From Cellulophaga sp. L1A9 (GTDB lineage: Bacteria > Bacteroidota > Bacteroidia > Flavobacteriales > Flavobacteriaceae), in the NCBI RefSeq assembly GCF_009797025.1, contig NZ_CP047027.1, positions 2,666,001 through 2,730,000 of the forward strand: a DNA stretch of 64,000 nucleotides, written 5' to 3'. Within the stretch, counting starts at the first letter, position 1. Each line of letters begins with the position of its first letter. This document shows, one piece after another, positions 9,647-17,900 of the stretch. The notes beneath the pieces were generated by a model. It ran no database searches. It saw only the letters and a list, made by a program, of their open reading frames with translations, and had not been told where the DNA came from. The translations under genes and the position numbers were made by a program.

Positions 9647-10171
9647 TTTTGTAAGTGTCATATAATATGTTGCTACCGTATGGATATCTGCTCCAAAAAA
9701 ATCTTGAGTAGTATTCATTTCGAAGCTTAAATTAATTTTTGTATCCGTTAGCGAGGTAATCGTGAAACTTACTTCTTCATCACCTGATCCAAAATATAAC
9801 GTATTGCCTTCTGCTCGCCATTCACTAGCGTCAAAATAATTTTCACCTTCTTGCTCTTCAGTGTTGGTTTCTCCCAAGGTGTTGGTTGTTAAAACAGTAG
9901 TGTAAGATCCTTCACTAATAATGGTGTTGGGGTTTTCAGAAAAAAGAACAGTAGCGTCAAAATCTTTACCGACTGCTTCAAACTCAGTGACTATAGATTC
10001 ACCATCCAAAGAGTACGTTGATGTTCCATTGTTGGTTTCAACAGCTGTAAGATTCCAGATGCCAACAAAAGAGGCATTTGTAGCTATTACGGGGTTATCA
10101 TTGTCATCTGAACAAGCAGTGATGAGTAGCGTAAAAACGGCCAGAATTGATACTAAATATTTATTAATCAT
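9644..10171 (-). CDS. Lipocalin-like lipoprotein
   Basis: A 175-residue protein with a lipoprotein signal peptide; the lipobox is LITAC with Cys20. The mature start CSDDND has the acidic run that in Bacteroidetes favours export to the cell surface. The mature protein opens with SFVGIWNLTAVE, resembling the lipocalin-like (FxGxW) small lipoproteins of this phylum, and the rest is rich in short beta-strand patterns (YTTVLTTNTLGE, EVSFTITSLTD). It stands alone on the minus strand between two terminators. Ligand and role are unknown. Confidence 0.8.
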   Translation of the reverse strand: MINKYLVSILAVFTLLITACSDDNDNPVIATNASFVGIWNLTAVETNNGTSTYSLDGESIVTEFEAVGKDFDATVLFSENPNTIISEGSYTTVLTTNTLGETNTEEQEGENYFDASEWRAEGNTLYFGSGDEEVSFTITSLTDTKINLSFEMNTTQDFFGADIHTVATYYMTLTK

Positions 10172-10355
10172 AATTAATTTTTATAATTAGTTGATTGTAA
10201 GGTACAACGAATCTAAAAACTAAAAAGTATATGCGGATTAGATTTATTAAATCGAAGGTGATTTTTAAGTATCGTAGGTGTCTTCTATGTTTCTATAGGC
10301 TTAAATAGTCACGGATGGTAGAAAGGTTGTATTGTACTATAAAGTGGCTGACCTA

Positions 10356-10391
10356 AAAGAGCCTCAATAATTAAAATTATTGAGGCTCTTT
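10356..10391. terminator. Bidirectional terminator after the arylsulfotransferase-like gene
   Basis: A near-perfect palindrome: AAAGAGCCTCAATAATT (10356-10372) and its complement (10375-10391), with A/T runs at both ends. It lies just beyond the stop of the minus-strand gene. The remaining bases of the 239-base gap (10172-10355) show nothing recognisable except a weak -7-like TAGATTCG (minus, 10208-10215). Confidence 0.85.
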
Positions 10392-10410
10392 AAAATTGTT
10401 TATTTGGGGT

Positions 10411-11706
10411 TTATAAACCCAAAGCTACTACTGCGGGGTCATCAATTTCGTAAGCATAGGCTCTCCAAACAGTTGTATAATCTGTATTTTGCCATAACAC
10501 TTCGCCACTATCAGTTACTTCCCAAATAGTACCATCTCTCCCTTCGGCGATTAAAGTGTTTCCATTACTCATGCGTACGCCACTACCTAGGCCTGAACTA
10601 TATAATTCGGCATCCGTAAAACTCCACACAACCTCAGGTTCGTTATCTTCTCCAGCAACAAGTTCATAAGGAGGATTCAATTCATATTCCACTACTTCAG
10701 ACTGGTTGTCATAAATATCATTAGCATACACAATCATATTTCCAGTTGCTATTAGATTAGGGTAGTGTACATTTTTTAAAGTTACCTCTCCCACATTGTC
10801 ATACGCAAGAGGGTTGCCAAAACGATAGACTAAATCTCCTCCTAAATTATAATTTCCGCCAGTACTAGCGCTAGCTTCTTCTGTAGTTGTGCTATGATCT
10901 AAAACCCAAACTTCACTATAATTATTTACAGTAATGTATAGGATATCATTAGTTTCATCTAGCGTAAGACCATTAAAATGCATTAGATCTCCATTTGTTT
11001 GACTGCTATTGTAATTAATGTCAACCTTATTAGGGTTATCTACTACGACGCCAAAGTTGGCTTTTGTGTCATCGTAGTTTTGAACTAAATGATCTGTTAC
11101 ATGCCATTCCCAAATAATCTCTTCCGTCAACGGATTCATTTCTACAATGGCATCAGGGAAAATATCGTTATTTTCAGAAAAGCCTAACTCAGCGGCTTCA
11201 CTCGCGGTTACTTTTTCCCAAACAGGAAAAATGATATTCCCATTAGATAGGTATTCCACATCATGATGAGCCATGTAATCATCACCAGAAGTATAGGAAA
11301 CTTCCCAGTCAATAGATTGATCAGCATTTATTTTTCTAAACATACCGCCATATCCCCCAAAAGTTATTCCGGCATTATCGGCTTTAAGGCAAACAACTAA
11401 ACTACCGTCGTCTAAAAGATTTACGTCATTACCTAAACTCCTATCAAATTCCCAGCTAAATAATTGGTCTCCGTCATGGTTTATTAAATAAGCACCATTG
11501 CTATTTGTGTCGGCTACCAAAATATAAGAATTGGTATCAATAGATTCTTCTTCAGAGGTTTCTTCATCTGTAGAGGAAGAGCTGGTTTCACTATCGCTGC
11601 TACAAGCGCTAAAAGTTATCAATGTTGCTACTAGCAATGTTTGAAATAAAAAATTTACATACTTTCTTTTTTTTATCATCTTCTTAAGTATTAATGTTCG
11701 TTTCAT
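10411..11706 (-). CDS. Arylsulfotransferase (ASST)-family lipoprotein
   Basis: A 431-residue protein with a lipobox FSAC (Cys35; Cys26 if the ATG at 11679 is used), followed by a Ser/Glu/Asp-rich linker (about residues 36-57). That suggests an outer-membrane, perhaps surface, lipoprotein. The rest is a repeated beta-propeller-like series of the form D-x-x-G-x-x-x-W-x-x, with HHDVEYLSNGNIIFPVW and LMHFNGLTLDETNDILYI, as in the arylsulfotransferase family. These enzymes move sulfate between phenolic esters, which may link it loosely to the sulfur genes on either side. Substrate and activity are unproven. It is monocistronic. Confidence 0.75.
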   Translation of the reverse strand: MKRTLILKKMIKKRKYVNFLFQTLLVATLITFSACSSDSETSSSSTDEETSEEESIDTNSYILVADTNSNGAYLINHDGDQLFSWEFDRSLGNDVNLLDDGSLVVCLKADNAGITFGGYGGMFRKINADQSIDWEVSYTSGDDYMAHHDVEYLSNGNIIFPVWEKVTASEAAELGFSENNDIFPDAIVEMNPLTEEIIWEWHVTDHLVQNYDDTKANFGVVVDNPNKVDINYNSSQTNGDLMHFNGLTLDETNDILYITVNNYSEVWVLDHSTTTEEASASTGGNYNLGGDLVYRFGNPLAYDNVGEVTLKNVHYPNLIATGNMIVYANDIYDNQSEVVEYELNPPYELVAGEDNEPEVVWSFTDAELYSSGLGSGVRMSNGNTLIAEGRDGTIWEVTDSGEVLWQNTDYTTVWRAYAYEIDDPAVVALGL

Positions 11707-11750
11707 ATCAAACTCAAAAGTGGATATTAAATTTTATTGTTTTTGGGCTA

Positions 11751-11780
11751 TTCAGTGAATGACCGTTTTCTCTCAGTGAA
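11751..11780. promoter_or_regulatory. Direct repeat TCAGTGAA x2, 21-base period
   Basis: TCAGTGAA occurs at 11752-11759 and 11773-11780, exactly two helical turns apart, between the divergent arylsulfotransferase-like gene and the Rrf2 gene. The spacing resembles LytTR-type operators (9-base repeats separated by about 12), but the regulator is not identified. Confidence 0.4.
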
Positions 11781-11875
11781 ATTTTATTTTTAAGTCGCTT
11801 AATGTGAAAATGGTTTAATTAATAGGAGTTAAATTAGAATTACAACATTCTTTAATTTTATTTATCTTAGCAGCC

Positions 11876-12286
11876 ATGCTATCAAAAAAGACAAAATACG
11901 GATTAAAGGCACTTACCTTCTTGGCGCAACAAGTAGATAGGCAACCGGTACAGATTTCTGAAATAGCAAATGCTGAAAACATCTCTCAAAAGTTTTTAGA
12001 AACAATCCTATTATCGCTACGAAAAACTGGCTTTTTAGGAAGTAAAAAAGGTAAAGGTGGCGGGTATTATTTAATAAAAGATCCAGCAGAAATACAAATG
12101 GCTTCTGTGATGCGCGTTTTAGAAGGACCTATTTCTATGGTGCCTTGTGTGAGTCTCAATTTCTATGAGAAATGTGATGATTGTCCTGATGAAGCAGCAT
12201 GTGGAGTGCACAAATTAATGCTACAAGTGCGGGATAGTAACCTTGAAGTATATAGAAATACAAGCTTAGCAGATTTAATAGCTTAA
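11876..12286 (+). CDS. Rrf2-family transcriptional regulator
   Basis: A 136-residue winged-helix regulator of the Rrf2/CymR/IscR family. The N-terminal helix-turn-helix (LSKKTKYGLKALTFLAQ, then ISEIANAENISQKFLETIL) is followed by the wing SKKGKGGGYYL. The C-terminal half has cysteines at about 96, 104, 107 and 113 (FYEKCDDCPDEAACG), similar to the cluster-binding or thiol-sensing region of the family. Placed directly before the sulfate-assimilation operon, it is the natural candidate to control it through the ATAGGGTAA sites downstream. Family assignment is firm; the signal is inferred. Confidence 0.93.
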   Translation: MLSKKTKYGLKALTFLAQQVDRQPVQISEIANAENISQKFLETILLSLRKTGFLGSKKGKGGGYYLIKDPAEIQMASVMRVLEGPISMVPCVSLNFYEKCDDCPDEAACGVHKLMLQVRDSNLEVYRNTSLADLIA

Positions 12287-12344
12287 TTTTAGTACTACTC
12301 CTTTTTCATTATCAAATTGATAACAATTTCCTTCTTTTTTTAAA

Positions 12345-12367
12345 AATCTACTAAAACTATAGGGTAA
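12345..12367 (+). promoter_or_regulatory. Candidate Rrf2 operator, upstream copy
   Basis: AATCTAC, seven bases, then ATAGGGTAA (12359-12367). The right half is identical to the downstream copy at 12439, exactly 80 bases away. Confidence 0.5.
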
Positions 12368-12413
12368 AGGTAATTTTTATAATCTTTAGCCGACTTACTT
12401 AGCAAAATATTTT

Positions 12414-12421
12414 TATTTTTG
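12414..12421 (+). promoter_or_regulatory. Promoter -7 box of the sulfate-assimilation operon
   Basis: TATTTTTG matches TAnnTTTG. The expected start near 12428 falls inside the downstream inverted repeat, so a protein bound there would block initiation. Confidence 0.55.
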
Positions 12422-12424
12422 CTT

Positions 12425-12447
12425 ACTCTATTAAATCGATAGGGTAA
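12425..12447 (+). promoter_or_regulatory. Candidate Rrf2 operator overlapping the transcription start
   Basis: ACTCTAT (12425-12431), seven bases, then ATAGGGT (12439-12445): inverted repeat arms with one mismatch. The position favours repression. Confidence 0.55.
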
Positions 12448-12463
12448 TAGAAAAATTAATCAC

Positions 12464-12727
12464 ATGATTGCAGATCAATTGATTTTAGATAAGGGAAATA
12501 CAAAAACAACGTATAAGGAAGATAGCAAATCTGAGGATCCTAGAAGGAGCATCGTTAAGTCTATTAGTTGGAGAATTATTGGTACCATAGATACCGTAAT
12601 TATTTCTTGGGTTGTGACAGGAACTTTAAAACTAGCTTTTTCAATAGGTGTTGTGGAGCTTTTTACGAAAATGATATTATATTTTTTCCATGAGAGAATG
12701 TGGAATAAGATTAAATGGGGAAAATAA
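12464..12727 (+). CDS. DUF2061 small membrane protein
   Basis: An 87-residue protein with a charged N-terminal tail followed by the DUF2061 signature (RRSIVKSISWRIIGTIDT, then FSIGVVELFTKMILYFFHERMW). Two hydrophobic segments at about 39-57 and 59-75 predict an inner-membrane hairpin. It is first in the cys operon and its end overlaps the longest possible start of cysH, so the two are translationally linked or nearly so. Genes of this family are often found next to sulfate-assimilation genes in Bacteroidetes, but the molecular role is unknown. Confidence 0.88.
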   Translation: MIADQLILDKGNTKTTYKEDSKSEDPRRSIVKSISWRIIGTIDTVIISWVVTGTLKLAFSIGVVELFTKMILYFFHERMWNKIKWGK

Positions 12728-12735
12728 ATAAGCAT

Positions 12736-13359
12736 ATGGCTTTTACAGAAAACGATATACAAAAATGGAATACTGAGTTTGCTTCGGCAAGTCCAGCAGA
12801 AATTGTAGCATTTGTGCTAAAGCAAAATTCAAATGCTGTAGTGACTACTAATTTCAGACCTTACGAGGTGAATATTTTACATGCAGTTACGGCTGTAGCT
12901 AATGATATTAAAGTTATTTGGTGTGATACAGGGTACAATACGCCAAATACGTACAAACATGCAGAAGATTTAATTAAAAGTTTAAATCTTAATGTGAAAT
13001 TATACGTGCCTAAACAAACATCATCACATAGAGATGCGGTTATGGGTATACCAGGAATTGAGGATCCTAACCATGCGATTTTTACAGCGCAGGTTAAATT
13101 GGAGCCTTTTGGTAGAGCAATGGCAGAACATAAACCAGAAGTTTGGTTTACCAACCTTAGAAAAGGGCAAACGGCGTTGCGTAACTCTTTAGATATTTTT
13201 AGTGTAAGTAAAGATGGTGTTTTAAAGGTAAGTCCTTTTTATCATTGGTCAGACGAACAATTAGATACGTATTTAAAGGAGAACAAATTGCCAAACGAAC
13301 ATAAATATTTTGATCCAACCAAGGTGTTAGAAAACCGTGAGTGTGGTTTGCATACTTAA
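12736..13359 (+). CDS. cysH: Phosphoadenylyl-sulfate reductase-type enzyme (CysH)
   Basis: Reduces activated sulfate to sulfite. The PP-loop nucleotide fold is represented by VIWCDTGYNTPNTYKHAE and WFTNLRKGQTALRN. The C terminus ends in RECGLHT, carrying the catalytic Cys of the ECGLH motif. The paired CC and CxxC cysteines that bind [4Fe-4S] in APS-specific reductases are absent, so it looks like the PAPS/thioredoxin type. No APS kinase gene is in this operon, which leaves the true substrate open. I chose the ATG at 12736 (MAFTENDIQKW); an in-frame ATG at 12715 overlaps DUF2061. Confidence 0.88.
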   Translation: MAFTENDIQKWNTEFASASPAEIVAFVLKQNSNAVVTTNFRPYEVNILHAVTAVANDIKVIWCDTGYNTPNTYKHAEDLIKSLNLNVKLYVPKQTSSHRDAVMGIPGIEDPNHAIFTAQVKLEPFGRAMAEHKPEVWFTNLRKGQTALRNSLDIFSVSKDGVLKVSPFYHWSDEQLDTYLKENKLPNEHKYFDPTKVLENRECGLHT

Positions 13360-13445
13360 TATAATAACCAAGTAAGCATCATAAAATTAGTAGTAAATAG
13401 GGTTGTTTAGCAGTGCAGAAATAACCTTGACACTTAAAAAGTAAC

Positions 13446-14348
13446 ATGAAAGATACATCAGATATAAATCCATTAGAAAACGAAGCAATTTACATTATTA
13501 GAGAGGTGGCTGCTCAATTTGAAAAGCCAGTTTTATTATTCTCTGGTGGTAAAGATTCTATAACCTTAGTGCGTTTGGCACAGAAAGCCTTTTGGCCAGC
13601 AAAAATTCCTTTCCCTTTAATGCATATTGATACCGGGCATAATTTTCCTGAAACTATTGAATTTAGAGATAGATTGGTAAAAGAACTAGGTTTAGAGCTT
13701 ATTGTTCGTAATGTGCAAGATTCTATTGATGAAGGTAAAGTAAAAGAAGAATCTGGGAGATACGCAAGTAGAAATTCTTTGCAGACCACCACATTATTAG
13801 ATGCTATTGAGGAATTTAAATTTGATGCTTGTATCGGTGGTGCACGTAGAGATGAAGAAAAAGCAAGAGCTAAAGAACGTATTTTTTCTGTTCGTGATGA
13901 TTTTGGTCAATGGGATGAAAAAAGCCAACGTCCTGAATTGTTTGATATGTTAAACGGTCAAATAGAATTAGGTCAGAACGTACGTTGTTTTCCTATTTCT
14001 AACTGGACAGAATTAGATGTTTGGTCTTACATCCAAAAAGAAGAAATTGAAATCCCTTCTATCTATTTTGCACATCAGCGTAAGACTTTTATAAGAGACG
14101 GAATGATTTGGTCTGCTGAAGACGATATTGTTTTCCGTGATGAAGATGAGGTGGTTCAAGAACGTTTAGTGCGTTTCCGTACGGTAGGAGATATGTCTTG
14201 TACTGCAGCAGTACTTTCTGATGCAGTTAGTATTGATAAAGTAGTCAGTGAAATTAGAGATTCTAGTATCTCTGAGCGTGGAGCACGTATTGATGATAAG
14301 CGTTCTGAGGCTGCGATGGAAAAAAGAAAACAACAAGGATATTTCTAG
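13446..14348 (+). CDS. cysD: Sulfate adenylyltransferase subunit 2
   Basis: The small subunit of ATP sulfurylase, forming adenosine phosphosulfate from ATP and sulfate with CysN. It has 300 residues, the usual length. The PP-loop motif SGGKDS is at 33-38, and FDACIGGARRDEEKARAKERIFS and DGMIWSAEDD follow as in the family. The C terminus (MEKRKQQGYF) is the conserved CysD end. It is the third gene of the operon, 86 bases after cysH, with no terminator between. Confidence 0.96.
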   Translation: MKDTSDINPLENEAIYIIREVAAQFEKPVLLFSGGKDSITLVRLAQKAFWPAKIPFPLMHIDTGHNFPETIEFRDRLVKELGLELIVRNVQDSIDEGKVKEESGRYASRNSLQTTTLLDAIEEFKFDACIGGARRDEEKARAKERIFSVRDDFGQWDEKSQRPELFDMLNGQIELGQNVRCFPISNWTELDVWSYIQKEEIEIPSIYFAHQRKTFIRDGMIWSAEDDIVFRDEDEVVQERLVRFRTVGDMSCTAAVLSDAVSIDKVVSEIRDSSISERGARIDDKRSEAAMEKRKQQGYF

Positions 14349-14410
14349 AGACCTCTTAGTCCCTGAAGGGGAAATGTGAGCGATAATAGAATATACAAAT
14401 TAAAAAAAAA

Positions 14411-14441
14411 TCCTTCTCTTTGGGAAGGTTAGGATGGGATG
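14411..14441 (+). repeat. Hairpin repeat family A, copy at the cysN start codon
   Basis: TCCTTCTCTTTGGGAAGG then TTAGGATGGGATG. A C-rich arm, a TTT loop, a G-rich arm and then a second G-rich strand that could compete for the first arm. The cysN ATG is the last three bases. A degenerate relative (TAGTCCCTGAAGGGGAAAT) lies at 14358-14376, behind the cysD stop. Confidence 0.6.
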
Positions 14442-15686
14442 GAAGTACTAAAAATAGCAACAGCAGGTAGTGTAGATGATGGTAAGAGTACCTTAATTGG
14501 TAGAATACTATACGATACAAAATCTCTTACTAGTGATAAGTTAGAGGCTATCGAAAAAACAAGTAAGCAAAAAGGATACGATTATTTAGATTTTTCTTTA
14601 GCAACAGACGGATTGGTAGCGGAGCGTGAGCAAGGGATTACTATTGATGTCGCACATATCTATTTTTCAACAGCAAAGAAAAGTTACATTATAGCAGATA
14701 CTCCGGGTCATGTTGAGTATACGAGAAACATGGTTACTGGAGCTTCTACATCACAAGCAGCTATTATTTTAATAGATGCACGTAAAGGAGTTATTGAACA
14801 AACAAACCGTCATTTCTTTATCAATAATTTATTGCGTGTAAAAGATGTTATTGTTGCGGTAAATAAGATGGATTTAGTTGATTTCTCTGAAGAAAGATAC
14901 AATGAGATTAAAGCAGATTTTTCTGAATTAATGGCTAAGAGAGATTACCAAGATCAGAAAATCACTTTTATTCCTGTGAGTGCTTTAAAAGGCGATAACG
15001 TAGTAAATAAATCGGAGCATACCCCGTGGTATACTGGTCAGACGTTATTAGAACATTTAGAAAACTTAGATAGAAAAGATATTTTCAATGCAGGAACACC
15101 TCGTTTTCCAGTACAATATGTAATCCGTCCTAAAACAGAAGATTTTCATGATTTTAGAGGATTCGCAGGTAAAGTTTATGGTGGGGAGTTAAGTGTTGGT
15201 GATGAGGTTGTGGCCTTACCGTCTCAAACAAAATCAAGAATAAAAGAAATTTACGCTTACGATAAAAAATATCAAACAGCATCAAGACGTTCGTCGGTTA
15301 CCATCACATTAGAAGATGAGATTAATGTAAGTCGTGGAGATATGATTGTAAAGGTGGGAGATTTACCTCAAATAGATAAGCAGTTTACGGCTAATATTTC
15401 TTGGATGGATTCTGATCAATTAAAAACTGGAGGTAAATATGTGATTCAACATGGTGTGAATAAAGTATTAGCTAAAGTTGATAAAATTCACCATAAAATA
15501 AATCCTGATTACTCTGGAATTGAAGAGAATGTTGATGGTTTAGGGATGAATGATATTGCTAGGGTTACGTTTAAATTAAACAAGCCAATTTTCTTTGATG
15601 CTTTTAAAGATCACAGAACAAATGGTTCGTTTATCATCATCGATACCAAAACCAATAGTACCGTAGGAGCTGGATTTATCCAGTAA
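14439..15686 (+). CDS. cysN: Sulfate adenylyltransferase subunit 1 (GTPase)
   Basis: The regulatory GTPase of ATP sulfurylase, coupling GTP hydrolysis to APS formation. An EF-Tu-like G domain is clear: GSVDDGKS (10-17), DTPGHVEYTRNM and NKMD, then two beta-barrel domains. At 415 residues it lacks the C-terminal APS kinase domain found in CysNC fusions. A family A hairpin repeat runs into its start codon, which may affect translation relative to cysD, 90 bases upstream. Confidence 0.95.
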   Translation: MEVLKIATAGSVDDGKSTLIGRILYDTKSLTSDKLEAIEKTSKQKGYDYLDFSLATDGLVAEREQGITIDVAHIYFSTAKKSYIIADTPGHVEYTRNMVTGASTSQAAIILIDARKGVIEQTNRHFFINNLLRVKDVIVAVNKMDLVDFSEERYNEIKADFSELMAKRDYQDQKITFIPVSALKGDNVVNKSEHTPWYTGQTLLEHLENLDRKDIFNAGTPRFPVQYVIRPKTEDFHDFRGFAGKVYGGELSVGDEVVALPSQTKSRIKEIYAYDKKYQTASRRSSVTITLEDEINVSRGDMIVKVGDLPQIDKQFTANISWMDSDQLKTGGKYVIQHGVNKVLAKVDKIHHKINPDYSGIEENVDGLGMNDIARVTFKLNKPIFFDAFKDHRTNGSFIIIDTKTNSTVGAGFIQ

Positions 15687-15770
15687 ATCTTTCTGGCGAC
15701 CAAAGTAGGCGTAAGTAAGAAGGTAGATAAAAAATTAATAACAATATTCTTATTTCAACCGAGTAAGAAT

Positions 15771-15799
15771 TCCTTCCCTTGGGGAGGTTAGGAGGGAAA
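15771..15799 (+). repeat. Hairpin repeat family A, copy before sir
   Basis: TCCTTCCCTTGGGGAGG followed by TTAGGAGGGAAAG, ending five bases before the sir ATG. It shares the CCTT-loop-GGGAGG hairpin and the TTAGGA tail with the copy at cysN. GGAGG lies where a ribosome-binding site would be. Confidence 0.6.
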
Positions 15800-15804
15800 G
15801 ACAT

Positions 15805-17898
15805 ATGCAAAGTTTTAGAACAGAAATAGAAAATCCAGTTGTAGAAAAAGATATTATCGATTTGGCAAACAAAATTGATATGTTCCATAATGGCAAACTA
15901 GACGAAGAAAAGTTTCGTAGCCTACGTTTAGCACGTGGTGTTTACGGTCAGCGTCAAGAAGGCGTACAAATGATTCGTATTAAATTGCCATATGGTAAAG
16001 TTTCTTCTGAGCAATTAAGAACCATTTCTGATGTTTCTGAAGAGTACTCTATCGGTCGCTTGCACATCACTACGCGTCAAGATATTCAGATTCACTACGT
16101 AGATTTGAACAGAACGCCTGAGTTATGGGCAGAACTTGAAAAATCAGATATTACACTTCGTGAAGCTTGTGGTAATACCGTTCGTAATGTAACGGCTAGT
16201 GAAACTGCTGGTATAGATGTAGAAGAGCCTTTTGATGTTTCTCCTTACGCACATGCTTTGTTTCAGTATTTTTTAAGAAACCCGATAAGTCAAGAGCTTG
16301 GACGTAAGTTTAAAGTGTCTTTCTCTTCTAGTGATGCAGATACAGGACTTTCATACATGCACGATTTAGGTTTTATTGCCAAAATTGAAGAGGGTGTAAA
16401 AGGGTTTAAGGTAATGTTAGGTGGTGGTTTAGGATCACAACCCCGTCATGCAGAGTTGTTGTATGATTTCTTGCCAACGGATAAAATTATTCCTTTAATG
16501 GAAGGTGTTGTTCGTGTTTTTGATAGATACGGAGAACGTAAGAGTAGAGCAAAAGCACGTTTAAAATTCCTATTGAAAGATTTAGGATTAGACGGATTCA
16601 AAAAATTATTGGAAGAAGAGCAAACTGCGGTTCCAATGAAATCATTTCCGATTGATGCAGATGCCTATCCTAAAACTCAAATAGCAGAAGTTGCTGTTCC
16701 AAATGTAGTTATTGAGGATCAGGTAGCTTTCGATGCTTGGAAATCTACCAACATAATTCCTCAAAAACAAGAGGGCTATGTGGCTATAGGAGTAAAAGTT
16801 TTATTAGGAGATTTTTATCTTAAAGAAGCACGTGCCTTAGCAGATTTAATAGAAAAATATGCAGCAGACGAAATTCGTTTAAGCCTGCGTCAGAATATTG
16901 TAATTCCTTATGTAAAAGAAGAACTAATTCCTTTCTTTTATTCAGAATTAAAAAAATTAGGCTTTACAGAAGCTGGCTATAATAAGGCCATAGATATTAC
17001 CGCTTGCCCAGGTACAGATACCTGTAATTTAGGGATTGCAAGTAGTACAGGTATTGCAGAAGAGTTAGAGCGTGTAATGAAGGAAGAATATCCTGACTAT
17101 ATTAATAACCCAGATGTGGTGATTAAAATTAGTGGGTGTATGAATGCATGTGGACAGCATAATATGGCAAATATTGGTTTTCAAGGAATGTCTGTGCGTA
17201 CCAAATCAAAATTAGTAGCTCCGGCATTACAAGTGCTTTTAGGAGGTGGTAATATGGGTAATGGTGAAGGTAGGTTTGCAGATAAAGTAGTGAAAATACC
17301 AAGTAAAAGAGGTCCTGAAGCGTTGCGTTTGATCTTAAATGATTTTGATGCTAATGGTAATGGATTATCATTTCCAGAGTACTATGCAGAAAAAGAGCAA
17401 ATGTACTTCTATGATTTCTTGAAAGATTTAACAGATGTTGAAAATTTAACGCCTGATGATTTTATCGATTGGGGTAATTCTGAAGAATATATTCAAGCTA
17501 TTGGAGTAGGTGAGTGTGCAGGGGTAGTAATTGATTTGATTGCCACATTATTATTTGAGAGTGAAGAGAAAATACAAACGGCAGAAACTACCTTTAATGA
17601 AGGGAAATGGGCCGCTAGTATTTATCACTCCTATTCTTCTATGGTAAATACCGCTAAAGCAATCCTTACTTCAGAAAATCAGAAAACGAATACGCATGCG
17701 GGAATCATTAAGGATTTTGATGAAAAATTCGTTGCGAATGGTACCATCGCTTTGAATAAAGGTTTTGAAGAATTTATTCTTCAAATCAATAAAAACGAAC
17801 CTACAGAAGTATTTGCTAAGGACTACTTAAAGGATACGAAAGTATTTTTAGGAAAGGTTCAAGAGTATAGAAATGCTGAACTAGCAAAAGTAAATTAA
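15805..17898 (+). CDS. sir: Ferredoxin-type sulfite (nitrite) reductase with C-terminal HEPN-like domain
   Basis: Reduces sulfite to sulfide with six electrons, using siroheme and a [4Fe-4S] cluster. Two ferredoxin-like half-domains flank the metal site (GRLHITTRQDIQIHY in the first repeat). The cluster cysteines are C401 and C407 (CPGTDTC) and C445 and C449 (GCMNACG). The usual enzyme ends near residue 560. Here about 135 further residues follow, reading KWAASIYHSYSSMVNTAKA and TNTHAGIIKDF (His631), which look like a HEPN domain. Sulfite rather than nitrite as substrate is inferred from the cys operon and the adjoining cobA. Confidence 0.92.
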   Translation: MQSFRTEIENPVVEKDIIDLANKIDMFHNGKLDEEKFRSLRLARGVYGQRQEGVQMIRIKLPYGKVSSEQLRTISDVSEEYSIGRLHITTRQDIQIHYVDLNRTPELWAELEKSDITLREACGNTVRNVTASETAGIDVEEPFDVSPYAHALFQYFLRNPISQELGRKFKVSFSSSDADTGLSYMHDLGFIAKIEEGVKGFKVMLGGGLGSQPRHAELLYDFLPTDKIIPLMEGVVRVFDRYGERKSRAKARLKFLLKDLGLDGFKKLLEEEQTAVPMKSFPIDADAYPKTQIAEVAVPNVVIEDQVAFDAWKSTNIIPQKQEGYVAIGVKVLLGDFYLKEARALADLIEKYAADEIRLSLRQNIVIPYVKEELIPFFYSELKKLGFTEAGYNKAIDITACPGTDTCNLGIASSTGIAEELERVMKEEYPDYINNPDVVIKISGCMNACGQHNMANIGFQGMSVRTKSKLVAPALQVLLGGGNMGNGEGRFADKVVKIPSKRGPEALRLILNDFDANGNGLSFPEYYAEKEQMYFYDFLKDLTDVENLTPDDFIDWGNSEEYIQAIGVGECAGVVIDLIATLLFESEEKIQTAETTFNEGKWAASIYHSYSSMVNTAKAILTSENQKTNTHAGIIKDFDEKFVANGTIALNKGFEEFILQINKNEPTEVFAKDYLKDTKVFLGKVQEYRNAELAKVN

Positions 17899-17900
17899 TC

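Noticed and set aside
10172..10355. Searched for a small RNA or gene in the gap between the two lipoprotein genes
   Set aside because: Only a weak -7-like box and the edge of the terminator were visible.
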